Source: Prorocentrum cordatum
Taxonomy: Eukaryota > Sar > Dinophyceae > Prorocentrales > Prorocentraceae
Assembly: GCA_963575745.1 (NCBI GenBank)
Contig: CAUYUJ010015687.1
Span: 184,372 to 248,371 of the forward strand
Direction: 5' to 3'
Length of the DNA stretch: 64,000 nucleotides
Below the pieces are notes generated by a model. It searched no databases, had not been told where the DNA came from, and saw only the letters and a list, made by a program, of their open reading frames with translations. Of the stretch, positions 29,414 through 39,853 are shown in pieces. Each line of letters starts with the position of its first letter. Position 1 is the stretch's first letter. Made by a program: the position numbers and the translations under genes.

Positions 29414-30744
29414 TGGTCGACCCGACCAGAACGGACAATGTGGCAACTTTTGATGGGTTTTGCAAAAAAAATGAAAGTTATTTGACCATTTATTTCGAGA
29501 AAGCAGATTTTTCGCACCTGCAAAAGGTCATGAGGGACTCTGCGTCATAATATGAGCTCTCTAGGCGCAGTTTTACTAGCGAAACACTTGGGGGAACCAA
29601 CTTCATTTCGACATGAAAAAAGTCAATGGTCAATTTTTCGAGAAATCCTTACAGAAGCTCTCTCTTTCGACTCTGAGCTCTCTCACGCGTGAAAGGAGCT
29701 CTACGAGGTTCCCGGCGGTGACCAGGTTGACGGTTCACCGCCCGCGCCAGTTCCGGCGCGCTGGAGAGCTAGTTGGCAAGAAAAATCTCGACGCACCTTT
29801 TGGTGACTTTTGGTCGGTTAAAAATTTGGTTCTCGAAATTCAACAATTCGTTAGAGCTCTACTTTGTTTTCCCGTGATATTTGATCTTAATCCCGCTCGC
29901 CGTCTTGATCTCAGCTCGATCGGGCACCTTTTACTGCCAAAAAGCAGGCAGGCGGGATTTGCCGTTTTGGGTCATCTTGACACGCGGTGACGGTGTTCTG
30001 AACATAACTCGAGCTATAGGAGAGCTAGAGAGCTGATGCTCACAGAAACCGATGCAGAATCATCAGGCGCGTTTGTCTGTCGAATCCAGAGCTCTGAACT
30101 CGGTCTGCTGCCCGAGCTAGGTTCGCAAAACTTTTCGTATTGTTCGAGTCATCTTGAGAGGTGCTGTCAGTTTTCTGTACTTAACTCGGGCTTGAGGGGG
30201 GCGACGGAGCTGGTAATCACAGGAATCCATTTGGAGACATCAGGCAGGCGCCCCTGTCGAATCCAGAGCTCGAAACTCGGTCTTCTGCCCGAGCTAGGTC
30301 TGCTAAACTATTCGTATTGTTCGAGTCATCTTGAGAAGTGCTGTCGGTTTCCTGTACTTAACTCGGGCTGTAGGGGCTACAAGGCTGGTAATCACAGGAA
30401 TCGATTTAGAGACATCAGGCGCGTCCGCCTGTCGCATTCAGAGGTCGGAACTCGGTCTACTACTCGAGCTAGGTTCGCCAAACTATTCATATTGTTCGAG
30501 TCATCTTGAGAGATGCTGTCGATTTTCGCACGTAACTCGGGTTGTAGGAGAGCTACAGAGCTCGTGCGCACAGAAACGATCCAGAAGCATCAGGGGCGTT
30601 CCGCTGTTGCATCGAGAGGTCTGAAATCGCTCGGGCTGAAAAACTATTCGTTCTCTGCATTTTTTCCGTCATTGTATATGGTCAGGAAGCTCTACGAGTC
30701 CCCCGGCGGTAAGAAAGGTTGACGGTTTACCGCTGGCGCCCAGT
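29414..30744 (+). repeat. Type B unit then type A unit, each with hairpin
   Basis: 29414-29751: type B beginning TGGTCGACCCGACCAG, arm GAGCTCTACGAGG near 29696, palindrome, CAGT 29748-29751. 29752-30744: type A beginning TCCGGCGCGCTGGAGAGCTAG, leader, about four monomers with the Asp/Leu-rich chance frame across 30036-30509, arm GGAAGCTCTACGAGT, palindrome with GCTGG mismatch, CAGT 30741-30744. Confidence 0.77.
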
Positions 30745-31013
30745 TTTAGATTAGAAGCCGGACGGTGGTGGTGCCCGCCAGGAGCTCTTCCACGGCGGTC
30801 CACGATCCCCGCAGCAACTCGCCCGAGCCGGCAGCGGGTCCGGGAGCGCTTCCGGCGCGCGTCCACGCGTGCCTGCACGCGTGCAGGACGCATGGGGGCG
30901 TGCGTGGCAGCGCTTTCGAAGCGCTTCAGAGGAGCCCTCAGAGCTCTCCAGGAAAGATTTCTCGCCCCCAAGGGTCTCTTCGCTCTCCGGGTTTTGGACG
31001 CTACCAATTGACA
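30745..31013 (+). repeat. Type D unit upstream of LINE-3
   Basis: Type D body (TTAGATTAGAAGCCGGACGG) with palindrome GCGTGCCTGCACGCGTGCAGG (30868-30888) and end TTCGCTCTCCGGGTTTTGGACGCTACC. It joins type B body at AATTGACA, the point where LINE-3 inserted; type B continues at 36440. Confidence 0.68.
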
Positions 31014-31110
31014 AGGCGTCTGGATCAAGGCTCTGGATCAAGGCTCAAGGCTTCTGGATCAAGGCGTCTGGATCAAGGCGTCTGGATCCCACAGGCGTCT
31101 AGGCGTGTGG
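31014..31110 (+). repeat. 14-bp tandem repeats at the LINE-3 5' end
   Basis: Variants of AAGGCGTCTGGATC repeat six times or so, with one shortened unit AAGGCTC, giving GGCTCAAGG at 31042-31050. By comparison with LINE-4 the units look like serial additions to the 5' UTR start; GGATCAAG may be a decayed leader end GGCTCAAG. Confidence 0.65.
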
Positions 31111-31258
31111 GTGGGGGGTGCGTCGCCGCGGGCGGCGCGGCAGCCATCGCTGCCTTCTTCGTCTTCTTCGGGTTCAGCGAGATCGAGGTCAGCTAGGCCG
31201 CTGCACTTGTTATTATTATTGTGTGGGCTAGGCTGCCTGCACTTGTTTGCGGCAATAG

Positions 31259-32604
31259 TCTCTTTCCCTCTCTCTTGGAACGACGGAGTGCTGGGGATCT
31301 GACTTCAGTCACGCGGACTGGGACTATCTTGCTAGACAGGTCGGGACACCTCGAGGTGACAGGAGAGCTGTTATTTGTGTGCCATCGCTCACACCAACAG
31401 TACCGTTTGTGCAGGGTGAAGGTTACGATTTCAATATCTTGCGTAACCACTTCGTGCAGGGTGAAGGTTACGATTTCAATATCTTACGCAGCCACAAAAG
31501 GAAGATGGCTGCTGCAGGTTCTTCAGTTTCAGGTGTTGCACCAGCGATGCCAGCAGGTTCTTCAGTTTCAGGTGCTCCAGGCTTGCATGCGGTGGGCCAG
31601 GACATGACAATTGATGATGGGGGTGGGGCGTTTGCTAGAGCTGTCCGTGCTCGTAATGTCAAAGGAGCAGGGAAAGGAGAAGGAGGAGGTGCGGGGCAAA
31701 CGTTGGGTGCGAATGAGGTTGCCCAGGAAGCAGGCCTTGACATTGAACAGATGTTTCGATCCATCATGACGGGACAACAGACTATGACGGCTGACATGCA
31801 ATCGTTCAGGAACTCTATTCGTACGGAAATGGACGGTCTGAAAACATCTCTGGACTCCAGGGTATCAAAAACAGAATCGGCGATCCAGGACCTCACCAAT
31901 GAAGTTCAGAAGCTCAAGCAGGGGGACGGGCTGTCGGTAGCAAGTGGATCCACGAAGGCGGGTACGGACAGGCACGATCCTGGTTGGAATCCACGTTATG
32001 TTGAGTTCAAAGGGTGGGTTTCAAGGGAGGGATGGAGGAACCGTGAGATACGTCAGCGGGAGGCTCTGTCACAGGAGGCACTGACGACGGCGATGAATGG
32101 CCTCATTGACTCTAAACAAATGATGCTACACAGAGGGTGGCACTGGACTTGGATCGGACGGTTCAGGAGAATACTGGTAGATATTGGCCGTACACGAGGG
32201 GTAGGATCTATTTCAAGCCAGGTACATCCTCTGAGATCCTATGGGAAGCGAAACGTGTGTGGGAGAATGACTACAGGCGGGGACTCACTTCATTGCCTCC
32301 CAATGTGCGATTTCAAGTTGAATGCCAGCCATGGAAGATAGAACATGTTCGGGCGGTAGGACGGTTTCAAGCACTATTTTCTGATATCAAGAAAAATGCG
32401 ACGGCTATTCTTCGAGGTGAGACGGGTCCGCCAATGACATATATGTGGTATATGCCGAATGCTGATGATACTACACAAAAGACTTTGATTGCAGAATGGG
32501 GACCGACAAAAGGATGGAACCTCTATGGTGATAATTTGACACACGTTGAGCCCGATATTAATCAGGTGCAGTTTCTTCAGACACTACGGTGCCCGAATCA
32601 TTGA
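31259..32604 (+). pseudogene. LINE-3 ORF1, one frameshift
   Basis: Frame 2 is open from 31259 (after TAG 31256-31258). It contains TPTVPFVQGEGYDFNIL, an N-terminal segment shared with LINE-2 (SPTVPLTRTEGYRFDSVL), duplicated here by a 45-bp tandem repeat (31409-31453, 31454-31498). A first ATG appears only at 31505. A long coiled coil (about 31741-31920) and YVEFKGWVS (~31998) follow. Near 32130-32140 the frame shifts to frame 1, which carries the conserved QPWKIEHVRAVGRF and ends at TGA 32602-32604. RNA-binding ORF1 role inferred from position and architecture. Confidence 0.75.
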
Positions 32605-32607
32605 CGG
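32602..32607 (+). other. Candidate readthrough stop TGA-CGG between ORF1 and ORF2 of LINE-3
   Basis: In-frame TGA followed by CGG; the frame continues open for nine codons to Val-Ala-Thr-Trp-Asn, the endonuclease start. No ATG lies between. TGA-CGG is a known efficient readthrough context in some plant RNA viruses (family knowledge). Confidence 0.6.
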
Positions 32608-35600
32608 GGCGGTAGGGCTGCGACAGAGACCGTGGTCGCAACCTGGAATGTGCAGAAAATATCCGACGGTCAAGTACCCAACCTGGTCGCTGCATGTGAA
32701 GCCAGGTCAATTCAAATGGTGTGCCTGCAAGAGTGTGAGCATACCAGTGCAAATACTTTTAACAGATGTGGATGGGAGATTCACTATAGCTCCTGCTCTA
32801 AGGCGGCGGTTGCATGGTGCAGGGATTGGGCACCACATGTGATTGCTCGACGGAGTGGGGTACGATTTGCGTGTGTTGAATTCAGGGGTGCTCTAGCTAC
32901 ATCAGTGTATCTACCATGTGTGATGCGTGATGTGGACCACTTGGGGGAATATTTAGATGTACTTACTAAGTGCAGTGTTACTATGTTTCAAACGACACAG
33001 GCTGGAGTCATACCATGGGTGGGGATGGATGCTCAGACGGAACTTGAACCAGATATGCTGGGAATGACGGGAGGAGGTCTTATGCAGGTGGACGGGAGGA
33101 GGGAGGAGGCGAACTATCATGCAGAAAGGAGGGACATGCTGATGAGGTTCATGAGTACTTGGGGGATCTGTGCGGCGAACACATATGGAGACCGACGTAT
33201 CACACATATACCGTACTGTTCCACACATGTGCAGCGTGTGCTTGACTATATACTCATCCCTACACATTGGTGCGCGGATGAGGCAAGAGCTCACCAGGAA
33301 ATGAGATGCCAGGTCCAGTTTGTGGAACCCATCAAAGCTACGCCAGGTATACGTGCAAAAGCCAGTGCCTATAGTGATCACGCTCTGGTCTGGGTAAATC
33401 TCAAGACGACGGAGATCAGGCGCCCAGCTTTGCCACCCCGCCCGGTGTCCATGGTTGGCTGGCAGCCGACGGACGACACGGCGAGGAACATGTTTCGTGT
33501 GCTTGCGGATGTGTCGATTGAGGGACTTGCATCGGACACGGTAGGGACGGACCTGCAGCAGGTCGGACGGGTACTCTTGGAGACGGCAAAGCTTGTGGAC
33601 CACACTAAGGGGCGCCCCAACTGCAAACCTATTCAGAGGCCCAGGGAGCTCATAGAGGTGGAGTCTGCCATCAGGCGTGGGGCCCTTGGGAATACTCGTA
33701 AACAACTGCTGCGTAGGAGGAAGACCCTTAGGAGACAGCATAGGAGGAACCAACTCCTGCAGGACCACAGGGGATCCAGTAAGACCTCACGGTGTATCCT
33801 CAAGGAGCTGGAGTGTGAGGGTGTGCTGACAATGGACAGGACTAGGTGGAGTACGGAGATCACTAGGTATGCGACGGCGTCTTACACGAACTCGGAGGAG
33901 GAAAAACGGACTTTGGAGGCCTTTCAGGAACTCAGACACAACGACCGTGGGGTGGAGGGAAGAGTCATCACGATGGGCATGCTCATGCAGGCTCGTGCGT
34001 CTTTGAAGCCTGGCACGGCACCCGGCAGCGATGGAGTCGTTGCGGAGGTCATTCGTGAGTTGCCGTGGAGGAGCCTCTTGTTTGTGCGGCGTGCTTTCCA
34101 GAGGATTTTCGAGCAGGGAGCCTCCAGCCCTGAGACGTGGAGGCAGCTCAGTATCCAACTTGTGCCGAAGATGAGGGATGCTACACGACTCTCCAACACC
34201 AGAGGGATTTGCCTGATCAGTGTGATGAGTAAATGGTACATGGCATGTGTGTTGCAGTTTATTGATGTATTTCCTGTGAACCGACGGTTGTGCACATGCG
34301 GATTTGAAAAGGATCAGAAGGTTACTAACGTCACGGCACCACTATCACATCTTACTAGACATGCAAATGTGTGGGGGAAGGCGGAGTCCATGCACGTGGG
34401 AGTCTTGGACATACACAAAGCTTTCGATAATGTCACACTGCGCACTATCATCAAGGCCATGCTGTACCTTAAGTACCCTGTGTGCCTCATCAGAGCCATT
34501 GTGGAGCCCATGCTGGATAACATTGCTACCTTTGAGTTTCAGAACGTGTGCGGCGATGAGGTGAGATACAACAAATCGGTCCGAACGGGAGGTAAGGAGG
34601 GACCCATACTTTTCAATATTGTCTTGGAGGCCATCTGGGGATCTGTGATTCAGACTTGGGATACCTTAGGATACGGTGTCCGACTGGAAGGGGAGGGGAC
34701 GGACGGTGCTCTTGTACACCACTTCTTGTGGGCGGACAATGTTGCGCTCTGTGCTGCATCGCAGCTCCAGCTACAACAGATGATCGGTATGATGACGGTA
34801 ACACTCAGACGGGCAGGGATGGACTGGAAGGAGGACTCTTTGGCGTATGTACTTTTTGGCCAGACGTACACAGGTGGCGATCCGCCGCTGCTCTGCCCGC
34901 TCTCGCCAGCCATCTGTGCGATTTCTGGAGATGAGGATCTCCCAGAGCACTTGCGCTCTACTGTCGTTATGCCGAGGAAGGAGGAGGTGGAGGTACTAGG
35001 AGTGAAGCTCAGCTCGGAAATCAAGGGATATCACGGCTTGTATCATCGACTGGAGAAAGGGAGGAAGGCCTATTTTGCCGACATCCAGTTTTATCGCTCC
35101 AGATCGGTCTCACTCAAAGAGAAGTTTCGCAGGTATGCCGCTCGTGTGCAGTCTGTGGTGTACCACGGATGTATAGGCTGGCCGTGCAATCTACGACTGC
35201 TGGAGAGGATTAAGGTCTGGGAGGGGAGGTGTCTCAACGGTATGCGAGGATTACACAAGAGGGAGGAGGAGACGTGGGAGGAGTTCAGGGACAGGACCAC
35301 ACCGAAGTCATACGAGCTATTCTTGCAGGCTGGCCACTGCAGTCTCCTAGAGAAGGTGGTCCGAGCCAATTTCGAGTTTGCGTTGGAGCTGGCCCAGTTT
35401 CATGATCGGGCCTTCGCCTCCACGGACTTGCGTGGGGCACGAGCCTGGCGTCAGACGCTGCAGGCCATGTTACACTGTGCGGGGGAATGGTCTCTACGGA
35501 GGGACACACTTGTATCCATGTTCACGGGAGCCAGGAGGAGGGAAGGTACGAGGAGAGTGGGAGGGAGAGCGCATGCAAGCACTGACAGCTGGCATTGTCT

Positions 35601-36386
35601 TATGCTGGCGGCTAGTGGTAATTTACGTTGGTTCAGCATCAAGTGGAATGCGACGGACTGGTGGAATGTAGTTGCGTGCATGACAAAATACAGCCTAGAT
35701 GGGAGCCCATCTTCAGGAAACCGCCCTGTGCTCCTTGCCCTGTGGATACGTGGGACTCCCCTGAGGACTCCGACAGGCTCGCTCGTAGGATTGCCCACGG
35801 ATATATCAACGAAACTGTCTGGCAGGAGGGCTCGGAGAGCTCATTGTTGGTTGAAATGACTGGTGATAGTATGTGTGTGGTGAACTGGGCCCGAGGGATC
35901 TGGGAATGCCGTGATCGTTCGTACCGCAGGAGAGTGCGCGGTCTACAAAACGATATGAATCAACTGGCGGAGGATTACGACATCAGGTGTGCCACTGTAG
36001 GGACGGATCCGTGGAAGCATATCTACAGAGAGTTCAATTGTGTTGCGGATGAGTTGACTTGGGAGGCGAGGAGGGGAAGGACGGGAAGATGGATTGACTT
36101 CAGATATTTACGACAACAGAGACATTGTATCAAACGTATCCGTGGAGGATGGGACGGTGGCGTGAGTGTTGAAGGCTCTGCTCTAGGTTGCTATGTGGAG
36201 GTCTCATTTGGGGAAAACCCCTGGCGACGAGTTTTCCAGGAGGCTTCTTTACTCCCTCTGGGGGCCACTGTTACAGATAGCGAGCTCACAGCTTGTGAAC
36301 GCCTGCTCCAAGGTGTTCGGCAGATTATCTCTGAGATCCTCGGGCCTCCAACCCCAAAGAGGTTGAGAGGGCGTGAGGGACCCTAG
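32605..36386 (+). pseudogene. LINE-3 ORF2: endonuclease, RT, permuted RNase H, one frameshift
   Basis: Frame 1 runs from the TGA to 35859. Endonuclease: ATWNVQK, VCLQECEH, YSDHALVWV; the GDFN-type motif is changed to GMDA. RT: APGSDGVVAEV; ICLISVMSKWY; motif A VLDIHKAFDN; motif B GGKEGPILFN; motif C WADN. Around 35690-35740 the frame shifts to frame 0, carrying RNase H motifs as MTGDSMCVV, REFNCVADELTW, GWDGGVSVEG, TVTDSELTA, again permuted. The frameshift disconnects RNase H, so the copy is probably dead. Confidence 0.85.
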
Positions 36387-36439
36387 GGGCTCTGCACGGC
36401 TAGGGCGCACGCGCCCTGTGTAGCCGACCCCAACACCCA

Positions 36440-36711
36440 ACCAATTGACAATTCATTTTGAGAAAACAGATTATGACGCCGAGCATTGGCATATAAACTT
36501 TGTTCTCTCAGCAGCTCAGCTCTCTAGAGCCAGTTTTAGTATTGGTTGACTTCCCGGAACCGAATTGATGTTGACTCGGAAAAATCACAACTTTACGTTT
36601 TTGTAGAAAAGCTCAAGCTCTCCGCTTCGATCCTGAGCTTTCTTACGGGTGCAAGGAGCTCTACTAGGTTCCCGGCGGTGACCAGGTTGACGGTTCACCG
36701 TTGGCGGCAGT
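36440..36711 (+). repeat. Type B unit downstream of LINE-3, with hairpin
   Basis: Continues the interrupted unit (TTCATTTTGAGAAAACAG). The body is diverged from other type B copies. Arm variant GAGCTCTACTAGG, palindrome GGCGGTGA / TTCACCG with mismatches, CAGT 36708-36711. Confidence 0.7.
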
Positions 36712-38106
36712 ACCTCGTAAGCTCTTCGTCATCGATGAGCTAGAGGAATTCCGGCGCGGCGTGGAGCTAGTTGGCGGAGTCGACGAAAAGAGACAATGTG
36801 GTAACTTTGGGTGGGTTTTGCAAAAGTTTGAAAGATATTGAACAATTCATTTCGAGAGCCGGTATTTTTCTCACGTGTAGTGGGTTATGCCGCGTCTGCC
36901 AGTTAAATTCTCAGGTCCGTAGCTGCAATATTACTATCAAAAGACTTGCAGGAACCAGCTGCGTTCCGAGTCATCTTGACACGCGTTGACGGTTTTCTGT
37001 ATTTAACTCGAGATTTTGAAGCTACAGAGCTGATATTGACAGAAACCGATTCAGAATCATCAGGCGCGTTCGTCTAATGCATTCAGAGGCCTGAACTCGA
37101 TCTGCTGCTCGAGCTAGGTCCGTCAAACTATTTGTGCTATTCGAGTCATCTTGACCAGTGCTGTCGGTTTTCTGTATTCAGGATTCAGATGAGCTACAGA
37201 GCTGGTGCGCACATAAACTGATTCAGTAATACCTCGTAGAGCTCTTCGGCAATATGAGCTAAGAGGAATTCGGGTGCAGGGTGGAGCTAGTTGGCAGACC
37301 CGACGTTAAGAGACAATGTGACGCCTTGGGATCATTTTTGCAACGATTTGAAATATATTTGACCATTCATTTCGAGAAACCAGATTTTCCTCACGATTAG
37401 TGTTATGCTGCGTCTGCCAGTAAATTTCAGGTGATTAGCTGCAATATCACGATCAAAAGACTTGCTCGAACCGACTGTCTTCCGAGTCATCTTCACACGC
37501 GTTCACGGTTTTTTTTGTACTTAACTCGAGATTTTGGAGAGCACAGAGCTGATACTGACAGAAACGAATTCAGAATTATGAGGCGCCCCCGTCCGCTGCA
37601 TCCATAGGTCTGAACTCGGTCTGCTATTTGAGCTAGATCCGCGAAACCATTCGTATTATTCGAGTCATTTTGGCCAGTATTGTCAGTTTTCTAAACTTAA
37701 CTGAAGATTTAGAGGAGCTACGAGCTTGTACGCACATTAAACGATTCAGTATCTCCAGGCGCGTTCGTCTGTTGCATTGAGAAGTCTCAACTCGGTCTGC
37801 CACTCGAGCTAGGTGCACGACACTATTCGTACTTCTCATGTTCTCTTTAGAGACACTGTCCGTATTCTGTACTTAACTCGAGCTGTAGCACAGCTACAGA
37901 GCTGGTGCGCACAGAAAGCGATCCAGAATCATCAGGGGCGTTCGGCTGAAGCATCCAGAGCTCTGAACAGAGTCTGCTACTTGAGCTAGGTCCGCAAAAC
38001 TATTCGTATGCGGCTATTTTTTTTGTTTTTTTTGGTTCTCGCTTTAGAAGCTCCCTTCACGTGTTTTCAGGGGCGCTGAGCGAGAAAAGAGCTCTACGAG
38101 GTCCCC
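36712..38106 (+). repeat. Type C unit with a nested second type C unit, cut by LINE-4
   Basis: 5' arm variant CCTCGTAAGCTC at 36713, body and two monomers. A second type C unit enters at TA-CCTCGTAGAGCTC (~37231) in the middle of a monomer and runs to the 3' arm GAGCTCTACGAGG at 38089-38101. After GTCCCC the palindrome's left stem is missing and LINE-4 starts. The right half is at 44121-44142. Confidence 0.73.
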
Positions 38107-38122
38107 GGCTCAAGGGCTCAAG
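38107..38122 (+). other. Tandem truncated spliced-leader relics at the LINE-4 5' end
   Basis: GGCTCAAG occurs twice without spacer and is followed by GGCTCC. Tandem truncated leaders are the known mark of repeated cycles of trans-splicing and retroposition in dinoflagellates. The GGC of the first copy could also derive from the target (CCCCGGC), which leaves at least TCAAG plus the entire second copy to explain. Confidence 0.75.
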
Positions 38123-38236
38123 GGCTCCTGGATCCCACAGGAGCTCAGGGGGTGTCGGCGCCGCGGGGGAGCGGCGCGGCGGCCATCGCTGCCATCGACG
38201 AGGACGGCATCTTCCAGGCAAGCCAGGCCGCCTGCT

Positions 38237-39850
38237 TTGTGTGCTGTAATTGTTGTTTTGTTTGTCGTGTGTGCAAAGACGGACGGGTACGACTTTTCAG
38301 TGCTTGCGAGACGTTTCCAGCTGGAGGATATTTCCCCGACTCTACCATATTTGCAGTACTCACAGGATTACGGACAGAGACCAGATTCTGCTGTTGAGAG
38401 GGCATCTCGGAAGAGGCAAATTCAGGATACCGAGCAGATTGTGCGTGACCTTCCATTGGACGGGAGATTGAATACTGCCGACTCCACACCAGATAGTGAT
38501 AGCCATTGTGTTGTCCCACCTTCATTTGTGAATATGAATACAGGACTCATGAATATGATGCAGACTCCTTCCAACGCAGCTGTGGCGGGAGCTACAACCA
38601 ACGGAGGGCGTGCGGGAGGGGTTCCAGTAGGTCAGGTCAGTCCTGGAGGTCAAGGATCTGGAGGCGCTCCTGTTGTTCCTAGAGGCCCAGCTCCACAAGG
38701 TGCTCTAGGGGGACCCCCAGGTATGCCCACGGAGGCACAACAGGCGGCGGCCCAAGCGGCTGTTGTCCCTGAAGGTGCTGGGGAGCGTCAGGGTATGCAG
38801 GGTGTTAGCGACGACGCCCAACGAAATGTCAAACATCGTGTCAACGGTCCTCACGAGGCACTCTTGGGAGAACTCGAGGAGAAGCGAAAGAAACTCAGTG
38901 TGGTCTCGGACGAGGCCCCATCCTGGTTCAAGGCCTTCGCGGAGCTCAACGTGCTTGAGAGCAAAGTTAGGCAACAAGAAAACGTCGAAATCAGGGCCGA
39001 TATTCAGAGCATCTCGAATCGTCAGGAGGCCTCCGACATCAGGATGAACAACTTGGAACGACAGATGCAGGATCTCAAGAAGAACCCCAGTGTGATATCA
39101 GGTGCAGCCTCGACTACGGCACCTTCCTACGGAGGGGGCCCACCAGGACTCTCAGGGCCCTCCAGTTTCAGTCCCAGCTATGTGGAGCTCACAGGCTGGA
39201 CAGACTGGAATGGGACAGCGGTTGCACGTTCGGCCAGTATGATGAGAGACACGGACGCTGCACAATTCATCACTAATTTGAAGACGGCCATCGCAGCAGA
39301 GGATGAAGCTAGGATCGACTACGAGGGCACATTACGTATGAATGGAAGTAGAATGATGTTGAGTACGATCAAAATCAAATTCATTGTAGGAACCGGCTCT
39401 TCGACATTATACAACGTGAAGCGTGCTTTTGATGATGCTTTAACTCCGAATCCCCAAAGGAATGCGGCTCAGGTTTCGAGGTCACCTCCAGATTATGACA
39501 GCATGTTCCAGGGCATGTTACAACGACCCAGTCGGGTCCGCGTACGCATAGAGGCCCCACCTTGGAAACGTGATCATATCGGGGCTGTGGGACGCTTCTA
39601 TGGGACATACCGCGAGTGTACCAACAGTGAGGCTATGGAGATCAGGGGGGAGACAGGATCGGGACCCAACGGACGGAGCACAATGTGGACCAAGCCGCAG
39701 GACCCTCAGCATCGACCCGTGGAACTGGCATCCTTTCGTATCAATACGTGGTGGACAGTGGACCGCGAGATCTGGGAGGGTGTACTTATGCGAAGCGGTG
39801 TGACGACTACATACGACACATTTGTTACGAGTCTTGCCGGCAGGGTGTGA
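38237..39850 (+). CDS. LINE-4 ORF1 protein
   Basis: An intact frame of ~537 codons ends at TGA 39848-39850. It carries TDGYDFSVL near residues 17-25 (the conserved GYxF element), basic SRKRQ, a Pro/Gly/Gln-rich region (~110-175), a coiled coil (~236-283), YVELTGW (~315) and APPWKRDHIGAVGRF (~439-453). It resembles the LINE-2 protein but has a longer low-complexity N-terminal half. The first codon is not an ATG; no convincing start is visible, the same problem as in LINE-2 and LINE-3. Presumed RNA-binding component of the LINE particle. Confidence 0.8.
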   Translation: MCAVIVVLFVVCAKTDGYDFSVLARRFQLEDISPTLPYLQYSQDYGQRPDSAVERASRKRQIQDTEQIVRDLPLDGRLNTADSTPDSDSHCVVPPSFVNMNTGLMNMMQTPSNAAVAGATTNGGRAGGVPVGQVSPGGQGSGGAPVVPRGPAPQGALGGPPGMPTEAQQAAAQAAVVPEGAGERQGMQGVSDDAQRNVKHRVNGPHEALLGELEEKRKKLSVVSDEAPSWFKAFAELNVLESKVRQQENVEIRADIQSISNRQEASDIRMNNLERQMQDLKKNPSVISGAASTTAPSYGGGPPGLSGPSSFSPSYVELTGWTDWNGTAVARSASMMRDTDAAQFITNLKTAIAAEDEARIDYEGTLRMNGSRMMLSTIKIKFIVGTGSSTLYNVKRAFDDALTPNPQRNAAQVSRSPPDYDSMFQGMLQRPSRVRVRIEAPPWKRDHIGAVGRFYGTYRECTNSEAMEIRGETGSGPNGRSTMWTKPQDPQHRPVELASFRINTWWTVDREIWEGVLMRSGVTTTYDTFVTSLAGRV

Positions 39851-39853
39851 CGG
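39848..39853 (+). other. Candidate readthrough stop TGA-CGG between ORF1 and ORF2 of LINE-4
   Basis: ORF1 ends GGC AGG GTG TGA CGG; the same frame stays open for 22 codons to GTQNLMKQG, the endonuclease start. The Asn of this motif precedes the only nearby ATG. Third case of the same layout in this window. Confidence 0.6.

Larger units (their letters stand above)
31014..36439 (+). mobile_element. LINE-3: full-length non-LTR retrotransposon, frameshifted
   Basis: Flanked by the 11-bp duplication ACCAATTGACA (31003-31013, 36440-36450). The target is a type D/type B junction rather than a hairpin, yet it keeps the ACC...TTGAC core. The 5' end is a tandem series of ~14-bp units (AAGGCGTCTGGATC), one reading GGCTCAAG, followed by a 5' UTR clearly homologous to LINE-4 (GGATCCCACAGG). 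ORF1 and ORF2 each carry one frameshift. The 3' UTR is short (~50 bp). Confidence 0.88.
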
